DNA of 64,000 nucleotides from Halobellus sp. Atlit-31R (GTDB lineage Archaea; Halobacteriota; Halobacteria; Halobacteriales; Haloferacaceae), in contig QPLR01000002.1 in NCBI GenBank assembly GCA_003665935.1, positions 1-64,000 on the forward strand, given 5' to 3'. The position numbers were made by a program, and so were the translations under genes. A model generated the notes under the pieces. The model was given only the letters and a program-made list of their open reading frames with translations. It ran no database searches and was not told the DNA's origin. Positions 7,927 through 15,977 of this stretch are shown here, one piece after another. Every line of letters starts with the position of its first letter. The first letter of the stretch is position 1.

Positions 7927-7999
7927 TGGGACCGCCCGGATTCGAACCGGGGTCACGGGCACCCAAGGCCCGAAGTATACCAGGCTAACCCACGGTCCC
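7927..7999 (-). tRNA. tRNA-Pro (anticodon TGG)
   Basis: A 73-base cloverleaf on the minus strand. The acceptor arms ggtccc pair at both ends, the anticodon stem CGGGC/GCCCG encloses the loop CTTGGGT with anticodon TGG, and the T arm contains GGTTCGAATCC. The discriminator base is A and no CCA is encoded. No intron is visible. It lies between the FNT-Usp and SLC13-type genes. Confidence 0.93.
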
Positions 8000-8050
8000 G
8001 CGTTAAGTGATGCAGGCGTCACCGACTAAACCATTTCGTTCGGCGCCCGC

Positions 8051-9901
8051 CTACAGTCCCCAGATCACGGCGATGCCGACGGTCGTCACGGCCGCGAACA
8101 CCAACTGCAGCGGCCCGCCGACCCGCAGATAGTCGCTGAAGCGGTATCCGCCGGGGCCGTAGACGAAGAGGTTCGTCTGGTAGCCGACCGGCGTCATAAA
8201 CGCCGTCGACGCCGCGAACGTCACCGCCAACACGAACGAGAAGGCGCTCGCACCGAGCGTCTGGGCGGCCTCGACGGCGACGGGGATCATGAGAACCACG
8301 CTCGCGTTGTTCGAGACGACGTTCGTCAGGAGCGCGGTGAGGAGATAGAACACCGCGAGCACGCCGATCGGCGGCAGCAGGTCGCCGGCGGCGACGACGA
8401 CGCCAGCCAGGAGCGTCGCTCCGCCGGACGACTCCAGCGCGATCCCGAGCGGGATGACGCCCGCCAGCAGGAAGACGACGTCCCACTGGACCGCCTCGTA
8501 GAGCTCGGCGGGTCGGAGACACCGGGTCGCGACCATCGCGAGCGAACCCGCGAGCGCGGAGACGACGATCGGGAGGACGTCGAGCGCGGCGAGAGCGACG
8601 ACGGCGACGACGATGCCGACCGCGATCGGGGTCTTCTCGCCGCGGAAGTCGTGCTGTTCGATCTCCTGTGCGACGATGAAATCGCGGTTCGCGTCGAGGC
8701 GCTCGATGCTGTCGGCGGTCGCCTGCACGAGGAGCGTGTCGCCGACGCGGAGCGTGACGTTGTCCATCCGTCGGCGGATGAGCTCCTGCCCGCGCCGCAG
8801 CGCCAGCACCGTCGCGTCGTACCGCTGCCGGAAGCTCGCGGAGACGAGCGACTCGCCGACCAGCGACGAGCCGGGGCCGATGACGACCTCGACGAGGTTC
8901 TGTCGCGCCTCGCCGGCCTCCAGTTCGGACTCGTCGACGGCCGTCGGCACGACGTCGAGCCCCTCGACGTCGAGCAGTTCGACGAGCGTACTGCGATCCG
9001 TCCGCAGCGCGAACACGTCGCCGGCCTGGATCTGCTTCGGCGCGAGCGGTTCGAGGAAGACCTCTCCGCCCCGGATCAGCTGGATCAGGTCGACGTCGAA
9101 GTCGGTCTCCTCGAGGGCGCGTCCGACCTGCTGGCCGACGAGCGGCGAGTCCTCGCGGACGACGACCTCCGTCAGATACTCGCCCATCTCGAACTCCTCG
9201 GTCAGGTCCTGCTCGGGTTTGATCCGTTCGGGCGTCAGCCAGCGGCCGACCGTCAGGAGGTACGCCGTGCCCACGATGGAGACGACGATCCCGAGCTGGG
9301 TGAACTCGAACATCGTGAACGACCGTCCGATGAGCCGCCCCGAGAGCTCCGAGGCGAGAATGTTCGTCGAGGTGCCGATCAGCGTCAGCATCCCGCCGAA
9401 CATCGACGCGTACGAGAGCGGCAGGAGCAGTTTCGACGGCGACGTCCCGCCGCGCTCTGCGAGATCCGTCACCATCGGCAGCAGGATCGCGACCGCGGCG
9501 GTGTTGTTGATGAACCCCGAGATGGGGGCGACGACGCCGATCGTCGCGCTCAGTTGGCGGTCCATACTGTCCTCGGTGAACGACGCGATCCGCGCTCCCA
9601 GCCGCTGCACCACGCCGGTGCGCTGGACGCCGTCGCTGAGGATGAACATCGCGAGCACCGTCAGCGTCGCCTCGCTCGAAAATCCCGAGAGCGCGTCCGC
9701 CGGATAGTCCGCGAAGAGCACGATCGGCTCCGCCGCGAGCCCCATCGCCGAGAGCGCCGCAGACGCCGGCTGGATCAAAAGCAGCGCGACCATCACACCG
9801 ATCGCGGTGACGTCGACCGGCACCGGCTCGGTCACGAACAGCGCGAGCGCGGCGAGGACGACGAGGAAGACGACGACGACGCCGGGCGGTATCGGTGCCA
9901 C
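8051..9901 (-). CDS. SLC13/ArsB-NhaD superfamily permease with two TrkA-C domains
   Basis: A 616-residue anion/sodium symporter-type protein. Membrane helices occupy about residues 1-205 and 410-616. Between them lie two RCK_C (TrkA-C) domains, about 215-300 (VVREDSPLVGQQVGRALEET) and 305-390 (VIGPGSSLVGESLVSASF), which in this family are ligand-binding regulatory modules. The helix-hairpin motif INNTAAVAILLPMV and the C-terminal TNVVSNNASVVLMIPVA are the paired SNT-like signatures of the divalent anion:Na symporter family. Likely substrates are sulfate, phosphate or dicarboxylates, not distinguishable here. It begins at ATG 9901; the helicase gene upstream on the same strand ends 93 bases away. 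Confidence 0.88.
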   Translation of the reverse strand: MAPIPPGVVVVFLVVLAALALFVTEPVPVDVTAIGVMVALLLIQPASAALSAMGLAAEPIVLFADYPADALSGFSSEATLTVLAMFILSDGVQRTGVVQRLGARIASFTEDSMDRQLSATIGVVAPISGFINNTAAVAILLPMVTDLAERGGTSPSKLLLPLSYASMFGGMLTLIGTSTNILASELSGRLIGRSFTMFEFTQLGIVVSIVGTAYLLTVGRWLTPERIKPEQDLTEEFEMGEYLTEVVVREDSPLVGQQVGRALEETDFDVDLIQLIRGGEVFLEPLAPKQIQAGDVFALRTDRSTLVELLDVEGLDVVPTAVDESELEAGEARQNLVEVVIGPGSSLVGESLVSASFRQRYDATVLALRRGQELIRRRMDNVTLRVGDTLLVQATADSIERLDANRDFIVAQEIEQHDFRGEKTPIAVGIVVAVVALAALDVLPIVVSALAGSLAMVATRCLRPAELYEAVQWDVVFLLAGVIPLGIALESSGGATLLAGVVVAAGDLLPPIGVLAVFYLLTALLTNVVSNNASVVLMIPVAVEAAQTLGASAFSFVLAVTFAASTAFMTPVGYQTNLFVYGPGGYRFSDYLRVGGPLQLVFAAVTTVGIAVIWGL

Positions 9902-9994
9902 ATCGGGCGGTCGACTCGCCGGTGCAAAAGACTGTGGGATATCTCGGCGTCGGGCGGCGCGGTCTGCGACTCCCGCTCGCCCGCCGACGCCCTC

Positions 9995-12052
9995 TCAGAA
10001 CTCGTCTTGGAGCTCCATCTCCGCGACGAGCGCGTACGGCTCCGTGCCCGAGCGGATGCAGTCGAGGATCCGGAACGCGTCCTTCGGCGAGAGGAAGTGT
10101 CGACAGACCGCCCGGCCGAGCGGCGTCGGGTCGAAGCCGTCGATGAACTCCCACTGGAGCAGTTTGCCGACGGCGTGCTTCGTCGGGACGTCGCCGACCA
10201 TCCGGTCGTTCAGGCGCTTCGCGTGCTTGCCCGCGACGACGACGTTCGCGAGCGTCTCCTCGGCGGCCGCGGTCTCGTCGTACCGGGTCACCACGTCTTC
10301 CATCTCGCCTTTCAGGAGTTTGAACGCCACCTCGTCTTCGGTCATCTCCATCGTGTTGTGGTAGCTGCAGTCGGGCTCGACGAGGAGATAGACCGTCCCC
10401 TGATCGTGGTAGTCCGGCCGCCCCGCCCGCCCGAGCATCTGCTCGAACTCCTGGACGGAGAGCCACTCGATGCCCATCGCCAGCGAGTCGAAGACGACCT
10501 GCGAGGCGGGGAAATCGACGCCGGCGGCGAGGGCGGCAGTCGTGACCACCGCGGCGAGATCCTGATCGCCGAACTGCCGCTCGACGCGCTTCCGCCGCCC
10601 GTAGTCCAACCCCGCGTGATACGGCGCGGCGGCGTACTCCAGTTTCCGCGAGATCTCGTGACACCGCCGCCGCGAGTTCGTGAACACGATCGTCTGTCCG
10701 CGATATCCCTTCGAGGACTTCGAGTCGAACTCGCGTCTGACGAGTTTGTTGATGATGTCGGGCTTCTCTCTGCCGTCAGCGAACGTGACGTGGCGCTCGA
10801 TCGGCACCGGACGCTCCTCGAACTCGATGAGCGTCGCGCGGAGGCGTTCCGCCAACGACTCCGGGTTGCCGACCGTCGCCGAGAGGTAGACGTACTGTGC
10901 GCCGCCGTAGTGGTCGCTGGCTGCCGCGCGTTCCTCGCAGTAGTACTTCAGCCGGCTGACGAGGCCGTCGAGACGGTGGCCCCGCTCTTCCTCCTTCAGC
11001 GTGTGTACCTCGTCGATGACGACGGTCCCGACGTCCCCGAGGTCCTTTCCGGTCCGGAGCGCGTGGTCGATCCCCTCGTAGGTCCCGACGACGACGTCCG
11101 CGTTCGGGTTGAATCGGTTCCCGTCGTCGTTGATCCGGGACGCTCCCACGCGGATCGTCACGTCGAGGACGTCGCCGTAGCGCTCCTCGAAGTCTTCGTG
11201 TTTCTGGTTCGCGAGCGCGACGAGCGGGACCAAAAAGAGCAGTTTGCCCTCGCCCTTCAGCGCCCGGTCGATGCCGGCGAGTTCGCCGACGAGCGTCTTC
11301 CCGGTCGCGGTCGCGCTCACGACGAGCTGATCGCGGCCCTCGAACAGCCCGTTCTCGACCGAGAGCGACTGCACGGGAAGCAGTGTGTCGAAGCGGTCTT
11401 CCACCCGCCGCTGGAGCTCGGGGTGGAGATCGAGCGTCGACGTCTCGACGAGGTCGACCTCGTCGGTCGTCGCGCTGACGGTGTCGAACTTCGTGAGATC
11501 CGGGTCGAGGCCCCCCGAGAGGAGGTTCGAGATCCGATCGAGGTCCTGCGTCTCCAGGAGAAGCTCCTCGAGCCGGTCCTGTGCGGCACCGGTGAGCCGC
11601 CCCGACGCCGAGAAGTCGAGTTCGCGCTCCAGTTCGCGCTTCGCACAGTCGGGGCAGATGTACTCGCGGTCGGTCTTGACGGCCGTGTCCTCGGTGATCG
11701 GCGAATATCGCCCATCCGAGGCGCAGTAGCGACAGGTCCGGACGACGAGCGCCTCCAACTGGTAGCCGTCGAGCATCTCACGAAGCTCTTCGCGGTGCGC
11801 TCTGGAGGTCTGCTCGGAGATCCGGATCCGCGAGGCTCGGCGCGCGATTTCGACGAACTGGCTCGGATCGCGGGGCTCCTCTGTCGATCCGCGTTTGATT
11901 CGGAACTTCGCCGGACGCGGCCCCGCGCCCGTCTCCTTCAGTTCGAGCACCCCGCGGAAGACGCGCTCGCCGTCCCGTTCGACGACCACGAGGAAGTCGT
12001 CGCCGGTCTGGTGGAGAAAGAGCGTGTCGACGCGGCCGACCTGTTGAGACAC
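9995..12052 (-). CDS. Ski2-like DEAD/DEAH-box helicase with zinc motif
   Basis: A 685-residue superfamily 2 helicase. Walker A is SATATGKT (residues 246-253), motif II is DEVH (347-350), and motif VI is in QMLGRAGRPDYHDQG. The layout resembles the Ski2/Hel308 group, but about 240 residues precede the motor. This N-terminal part has a possible small beta domain (1-75) and a four-cysteine zinc motif (Cys107, Cys110, Cys133, Cys136). Expected to unwind RNA or DNA using ATP; the zinc module may guide substrate choice. It diverges from the site-2 protease gene with 100 bases between starts. It is not the canonical Hel308, whose motor begins near the N-terminus. Confidence 0.85.
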   Translation of the reverse strand: MSQQVGRVDTLFLHQTGDDFLVVVERDGERVFRGVLELKETGAGPRPAKFRIKRGSTEEPRDPSQFVEIARRASRIRISEQTSRAHREELREMLDGYQLEALVVRTCRYCASDGRYSPITEDTAVKTDREYICPDCAKRELERELDFSASGRLTGAAQDRLEELLLETQDLDRISNLLSGGLDPDLTKFDTVSATTDEVDLVETSTLDLHPELQRRVEDRFDTLLPVQSLSVENGLFEGRDQLVVSATATGKTLVGELAGIDRALKGEGKLLFLVPLVALANQKHEDFEERYGDVLDVTIRVGASRINDDGNRFNPNADVVVGTYEGIDHALRTGKDLGDVGTVVIDEVHTLKEEERGHRLDGLVSRLKYYCEERAAASDHYGGAQYVYLSATVGNPESLAERLRATLIEFEERPVPIERHVTFADGREKPDIINKLVRREFDSKSSKGYRGQTIVFTNSRRRCHEISRKLEYAAAPYHAGLDYGRRKRVERQFGDQDLAAVVTTAALAAGVDFPASQVVFDSLAMGIEWLSVQEFEQMLGRAGRPDYHDQGTVYLLVEPDCSYHNTMEMTEDEVAFKLLKGEMEDVVTRYDETAAAEETLANVVVAGKHAKRLNDRMVGDVPTKHAVGKLLQWEFIDGFDPTPLGRAVCRHFLSPKDAFRILDCIRSGTEPYALVAEMELQDEF

Positions 12053-12153
12053 GAGCGTCGGTACGTGGACGAGGTATTTCAGCGGTTCGTCTGCGGATCC
12101 AGTACGATCCGGGCGCGGCTGGACTTAAGTCCCGTGGCCGACAACGATTCCGT

Positions 12154-13329
12154 ATGCGAGGAATCCGTATCGGTAGCGCGTTCGGTATCCCGATCAAGCT
12201 CGATCTCACGTTCCTCCTCGTCCTCCCCCTGTTCGCGTGGCTCATCGGGAACGACGTCGGGCAGCTCGTGAGCGTCCTCAACGACCTGTTCGGCTCGGCC
12301 ATCGACGTCACACCGCTGACGGCCGGCTCGACGCAGTGGGTGCTCGGCGCGGCCGCAGCGATCGGACTGTTCATCTGCGTGCTGCTCCACGAGTTCGGCC
12401 ACTCGCTGGTGGCGATGCGCTACGGCTACGAGATCGACTCGATCACGCTGTGGCTCTTCGGCGGCGTCGCCAGTTTCACCGAGATGCCCGAAGACTGGAA
12501 ACAGGAGCTGTTCATCGCCGTCGCCGGTCCGATCGTCAGCGTCGCTCTCGGCGGGATCTCGTACGCAGCCTTCGTGGTGCTCCCGTCGGCGCTGGATCCC
12601 GTGAAATTCGTCGTGGGCTATCTCGCACTGACGAACGTCGTGCTCGCGGTGTTCAATATGCTCCCCGGCTTCCCGATGGACGGCGGCCGCGTCCTTCGCG
12701 CACTCCTCGCGCGAACGCGCCCCCACGCTCGGGCGACCCAGATCGCCGCCGAGGTCGGCAAGGTGTTCGCCTTCCTGCTCGGTCTGTTCGGCCTCTTCGC
12801 GAACCTGTTTCTGGTCGCTCTCGCCTTCTTCATCTACATCGGCGCGTCGTCGGAGGCCCAGCAAACGGTGATGAAGGCCGCCTTCCAGGACGTCACGGTG
12901 AAAGACGTGATGACGCCGCGTGCGGAACTCGACGTCGTCCGCGAGAACGCGAGCGTCGCCGAGTTGCTCGAGCGGATGTTCACCGAGCGCCACACGGGCT
13001 ACCCGGTGATGGACGGTGACCGCCTCATCGGGATGGTGACGCTCAGCGACGCTCGCTCGATCAGGGAGGTCGAACGCGACGCCTACCGCGTCAGAGACGT
13101 GATGTCGAACGATCTGGCGACGATCTCGCCGGAGGCGGACGCGATGACCGCCATCGAGCAGATGCAGAAGCACGACGTGGGTCGGCTTCCGGTCGTCGAC
13201 GACGCCGGCGCGGTCGTCGGGCTCATCTCCCGCTCGGATCTCGTGACCGCGTTCAACATCATCCAGTCCCGCGGTTCGCTCGCCTCCATCTCGCCGCGGG
13301 ACGCGTCGAGTCTCCCGAACCCCCGATAA
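12154..13329 (+). CDS. Site-2 protease family protein (M50) with CBS pair
   Basis: A 391-residue intramembrane metalloprotease. The zinc site HEFGH is at residues 79-83 in a membrane helix, and the second active-site motif NMLPGFPMDGGRV is near residue 168. Helices surround both. After about residue 245 comes a cytoplasmic pair of CBS domains (VKDVMTPRAELDVV and VRDVMSNDLATISP), typical of archaeal and bacterial S2P group III proteins in which adenine-nucleotide binding controls protease access. Targets may be membrane-anchored regulators. ATG 12154 follows an AT-poor leader after ttaagtc near 12125, a possible TATA region. Confidence 0.93.
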   Translation: MRGIRIGSAFGIPIKLDLTFLLVLPLFAWLIGNDVGQLVSVLNDLFGSAIDVTPLTAGSTQWVLGAAAAIGLFICVLLHEFGHSLVAMRYGYEIDSITLWLFGGVASFTEMPEDWKQELFIAVAGPIVSVALGGISYAAFVVLPSALDPVKFVVGYLALTNVVLAVFNMLPGFPMDGGRVLRALLARTRPHARATQIAAEVGKVFAFLLGLFGLFANLFLVALAFFIYIGASSEAQQTVMKAAFQDVTVKDVMTPRAELDVVRENASVAELLERMFTERHTGYPVMDGDRLIGMVTLSDARSIREVERDAYRVRDVMSNDLATISPEADAMTAIEQMQKHDVGRLPVVDDAGAVVGLISRSDLVTAFNIIQSRGSLASISPRDASSLPNPR

Positions 13330-13396
13330 CTGCGCGCTCGAGGTGGCACGCGACGCACCCGGGGGCGCGACACCTCCGCGCCGGCCCGGTGCGGAC

Positions 13397-14221
13397 TCAG
13401 GCCTCGCCGTCGCCCGCGTCGTGACCGTCGCCGCCTGCGCCGTGACTGTCGTCGCCCGCGCTGTGACCGCCGCCGGAAGCAGCGTCCTCGCCGTCCGCCC
13501 GCCTGAGGTCGACTGTCGCGTTCGCTTCGAGCCACTCGATCGCCTCCGAGAGGACCGCCTCGTCGTCACCGGTGAGTTTGATCCGCGTCTCGCCGGCGTC
13601 CCGGTTCGGATAGCTCCCGACGCGAATGCCGAACAGGTCGGCGGCCTCACCTAACAGCGACGCGAGCGCGCCCTCCGGTGCGGGCGAGTACAGCGTTCGC
13701 GTGGCGACGTCGCCGCCGAACTCCTCGGCGACGTTCGCGAAGGTGGCCTCCATCTCCTCGGGAATGCCCGGGAGGACGTACACGTCGTCGGCGACGCAGC
13801 CGGGCGCGAGCCCCTCGGGGTTCGGAATCGGCGTCGCTCCCGCCGGCATCGAGGCGTACCACTCGACGCGGAGTTCGAACTCCAGTTCGGGGTTCTCCTC
13901 GAAGATCCGATCGAGCGTCTCCCGAACGTCCGCCTCGGCGACGGGGTCGACGACGAGCTCCCGTTCGAGGCCCGCAGCGACGGCCGGCATCGTCACGTCG
14001 TCCGGCGTCCCGCCGAGGCCACCGGTGACGACGACGGCGTCGAACTCCGCGCTCCACGCGCGGATGGTCTCTGCGACGACTGCCTCGTCGTCGGGGACGA
14101 CGACGATCCGTGCGATCTCGACGCCGCGGCGAGTCAGCTCCTTCGCGAGCCAGGTCGCGTTCGTGTTCTCGATGTCGCCCGCGAGGAGTTCGTTCCCGAC
14201 GGTGACGATCGCAGCGTTCAT
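13397..14221 (-). CDS. CinA-like molybdopterin-binding (MoCF) domain protein
   Basis: A 274-residue protein starting MNAAIVTVGNELLAGD, the typical start of the MoCF/CinA N-terminal domain. The motif VVVTGGLGGTPDDVT (about residues 62-76) is the conserved substrate-binding loop. Bacterial CinA couples this domain, an ADP-ribose pyrophosphatase in some members, to nicotinamide-nucleotide deamidase; here the deamidase domain is absent, as in most archaeal homologues. The last 30 residues are a Gly/Asp/His-rich tail with four His residues, unlike the rest. The start at 14221 follows family length. The product is annotated by homology; its physiological substrate in archaea is not settled. Confidence 0.87.
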   Translation of the reverse strand: MNAAIVTVGNELLAGDIENTNATWLAKELTRRGVEIARIVVVPDDEAVVAETIRAWSAEFDAVVVTGGLGGTPDDVTMPAVAAGLERELVVDPVAEADVRETLDRIFEENPELEFELRVEWYASMPAGATPIPNPEGLAPGCVADDVYVLPGIPEEMEATFANVAEEFGGDVATRTLYSPAPEGALASLLGEAADLFGIRVGSYPNRDAGETRIKLTGDDEAVLSEAIEWLEANATVDLRRADGEDAASGGGHSAGDDSHGAGGDGHDAGDGEA

Positions 14222-14290
14222 ACGCGATGGCTCGGGCGGCGACGGCTTAATGCCCGCCCTCGATGTCGACGCTGTGCTCGGCAATTTGGC

Positions 14291-14335
14291 TCGGTCCAGT
14301 TCGGTTCGGTTCGGTCCGGTCCGGTTCGGTTCGGT
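14291..14335. repeat. Pentanucleotide tandem repeat, 9 units
   Basis: Nine consecutive 5-base units, six tcggt, two ccggt and one ccagt, fill 14291-14335. The array is in the 173-base intergenic region between the divergent CinA-like gene and a small membrane protein gene, so length changes could alter promoter spacing. Confidence 0.85.
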
Positions 14336-14394
14336 CGGGCGATGACGACGCCGAGAAGCGGAAAATCCATATCCACCGGCGCGTAGTGGCGACT

Positions 14395-14583
14395 ATGGGC
14401 CTGTTCGACAGTACTCGCGTGCTCGCCGGTATCGCTCTGATAGTCGTCGGATCGTTACTGCTGCTCCCCGGAGCATTCCCGAATACGTCGCCGATGTTCA
14501 CGTACGCGCTCGTGCCCGCTGCGGGACTCGTCACCCTCGGAACGTGGCTCGTCGGCACCTCCGAAGGTGCACCGTCGGTCTGA
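14395..14583 (+). CDS. Small two-helix membrane protein, unknown
   Basis: A 62-residue protein with hydrophobic segments at about residues 9-27 and 36-54, leaving a short loop and a polar end. The ATG at 14395 (MGLFDSTRVLAGIALIVVG) begins just before the first helix; starts farther upstream would translate the pentanucleotide array and are unlikely. I do not recognise a family. Small double-helix proteins of this sort are common and poorly characterised in haloarchaea. Divergent from the CinA-like gene and followed by 185 bases without a gene. Confidence 0.6.
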   Translation: MGLFDSTRVLAGIALIVVGSLLLLPGAFPNTSPMFTYALVPAAGLVTLGTWLVGTSEGAPSV

Positions 14584-14768
14584 GACGAGAGCGACTCCTC
14601 CGGCAGTAGCGCTTTTCACTGTTTCGACGCTTCGACAGCTACAGTAGCGTTTGCACGTCACTATGCACTCGATCGCACGACGGCGTGCGACCGGTTGCGT
14701 GATCGACTGTAGATCCCAGTACGGTCGCACACGAAAAAATTAGATCGGCCGAAACGGCGCGGTCAGAA

Positions 14769-15197
14769 CTACTCGGACGGGGCGGTGGACTGACTCAGCG
14801 TCGCGGACGTGTCGCCGTTCGTGGACTGCCAGACGACGCGGACCGTCTCGCCGCTCCAGTCGGCACCGTTGTCGAAGGTCGCGCTCGTCCCGGCAGAGAC
14901 GCTCCCTGTCACTTGAGGCGTCCACGTGACGCTCCCCGCGTTGAGTCCGCTCGTGTTCAGACGTGCCGCCTCGATGGAGTCTCCGCTCTGGTGGGAGATG
15001 GTGACGTTGCCGTTCGCACTCGTGTTGTAGTCGAAGTCGAAGCTCGCCTGCGGAGCCGTCTGCTGGATGCTTCCCCCGAGGTTGAGGACGAACGAGCCGA
15101 TGACGGCCGCGAGGATGACCGTGATCGCGACCATCAGGATGACTCCGATAACCGGCGAGACGGCGTCGTCGTCAGTCGCGAGTTGCTTGAGATTCAT
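14769..15197 (-). CDS. Archaeal type IV pilin-like protein (second of pair)
   Basis: A 142-residue pilin. The N-terminus has a short basic/acidic leader ([15 protein letters not shown]) followed by the hydrophobic helix [21 protein letters not shown]. This is the archaeal pilin N-terminal domain, cleaved by a prepilin peptidase and used for filament assembly. The C-terminal half is Ser/Thr/Asn-rich with Asn-X-Ser/Thr sequons. The ATG overlaps the stop of the upstream paralogue by one base (TAATG on the minus strand), so both come from one transcript. The first 50 residues are nearly identical in the pair. Likely role: surface pili for adhesion. Confidence 0.88.
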   Translation of the reverse strand: MNLKQLATDDDAVSPVIGVILMVAITVILAAVIGSFVLNLGGSIQQTAPQASFDFDYNTSANGNVTISHQSGDSIEAARLNTSGLNAGSVTWTPQVTGSVSAGTSATFDNGADWSGETVRVVWQSTNGDTSATLSQSTAPSE

Positions 15198-15622
15198 TAT
15201 GCGTTACTCGGGGCGGTCGATTCGCTCAACGTGGCGGACGTCTCTCCGTTCTGGGACGTCCAGACGACGCGAATCGTCTCGCCGTTGAACGGATTCGTCG
15301 CATTCTTGGTGATTGCCGACCCCGCGCTTACGGTGCCGACGTCACTCCAGTTGCCGGACTGTGCACCGTTCCAGGATACGCCGGTCGTGTTAAGCTGACT
15401 GCCAGTGATGGAGTCGCCACTCTGGTGAGTCACGGTGACGTTGTTGCCGTTGTAATCGAAACTAAAGCTCGCCTGGGGTGCTGTCTGCTGGACGCCTTGG
15501 CCGAGATTCAGCACGAACGAGCCGATGACGGCCGCGAGGATGACCGTGATCGCGACCATCAGGATGACCCCGATGACCGGCGAGACGGCTGAATCGTCGG
15601 TGAACAGTTGTTTGAGTCTCAT
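15197..15622 (-). CDS. Archaeal type IV pilin-like protein (first of pair)
   Basis: A 141-residue paralogue of the downstream gene, starting [15 protein letters not shown] and sharing the helix [20 protein letters not shown] and the block [16 protein letters not shown]. The start at 15622 is favoured because it keeps the leader length equal to that of the partner; an in-frame start eight codons upstream is possible. The C-terminal parts diverge but share length and the closing pattern GETxRVVWxSxNGxTSATLSxSTAPS, so this is a recent tandem duplication. Promoter elements are expected in the 355-base region shared with the S-layer-like gene. Confidence 0.88.
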   Translation of the reverse strand: MRLKQLFTDDSAVSPVIGVILMVAITVILAAVIGSFVLNLGQGVQQTAPQASFSFDYNGNNVTVTHQSGDSITGSQLNTTGVSWNGAQSGNWSDVGTVSAGSAITKNATNPFNGETIRVVWTSQNGETSATLSESTAPSNA

Positions 15623-15718
15623 TGTTGGTTGCGAATACCGTCCCACGACTAATCTCTGTCGTTCGAACGATTTGCCCGGTCGCTACTTGCGTCGTGAGAG
15701 GTGTATTTAGCGGTACAG

Positions 15719-15740
15719 ACTAGCCTTAATTAAGTCTAGT
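15719..15740. promoter_or_regulatory. 22-bp near-perfect palindrome (CTAG ends, TTAATTAA core)
   Basis: The sequence reads actag, one base, cttaattaag, one base, ctagt. Every position pairs with its mirror except the single pair at offsets 6 and 17. It contains two CTAG tetramers, usually rare in such genomes. Its location midway between divergent surface-protein genes makes it a good operator candidate. Confidence 0.6.
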
Positions 15741-15747
15741 GCTTCAG

Positions 15748-15763
15748 TTATCAGTTCTGATAA
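15748..15763. promoter_or_regulatory. 7-bp inverted repeat ttatcag-tt-ctgataa
   Basis: A perfect inverted repeat with a two-base spacer, 7 bases beyond the 22-bp palindrome. Its size and symmetry suit a dimeric regulator site. No regulator gene adjoins it. Confidence 0.5.
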
Positions 15764-15977
15764 GTGTATTGAATCGTCAGGACCGCGCGCTGGTTACGGC
15801 GCTCGGAGTCCGACCGGGGCGAAAACGCCGTGCGGCACACAAAACCTATGTTTCCGTACCGTGTTGTTATCGGTAGGCTGTCGTTTGCGAGCCACCCCTG
15901 ACTCGCGATCGACGTCGTCCCCGTCTGGCGGCTGCTCCCGACCGCGCGGCCGCTGTTCACCACCGCTTCCCCCCACA

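Larger units (their letters stand above)
15623..15977. other. 355-base divergent regulatory region
   Basis: This gene-free stretch separates the pilin pair (minus) from the S-layer-like gene (plus). Its middle (about 15700-15780) is AT-rich and holds two palindromes listed separately. A minus-strand TATA-like ctaaatac lies near 15702-15710, implying a pilin leader of roughly 50-60 bases. For the plus strand, AT-rich motifs near 15840-15850 could start a transcript with a leader of about 100 bases. No ORF here looks real. Confidence 0.6.

Noticed and set aside
8019-12271. Very long frames (881 and 1206 codons) across the SLC13 and helicase genes
   Set aside because: Arg- or Asp/Glu-rich shadow translations without domains; real genes are on the minus strand in other frames.
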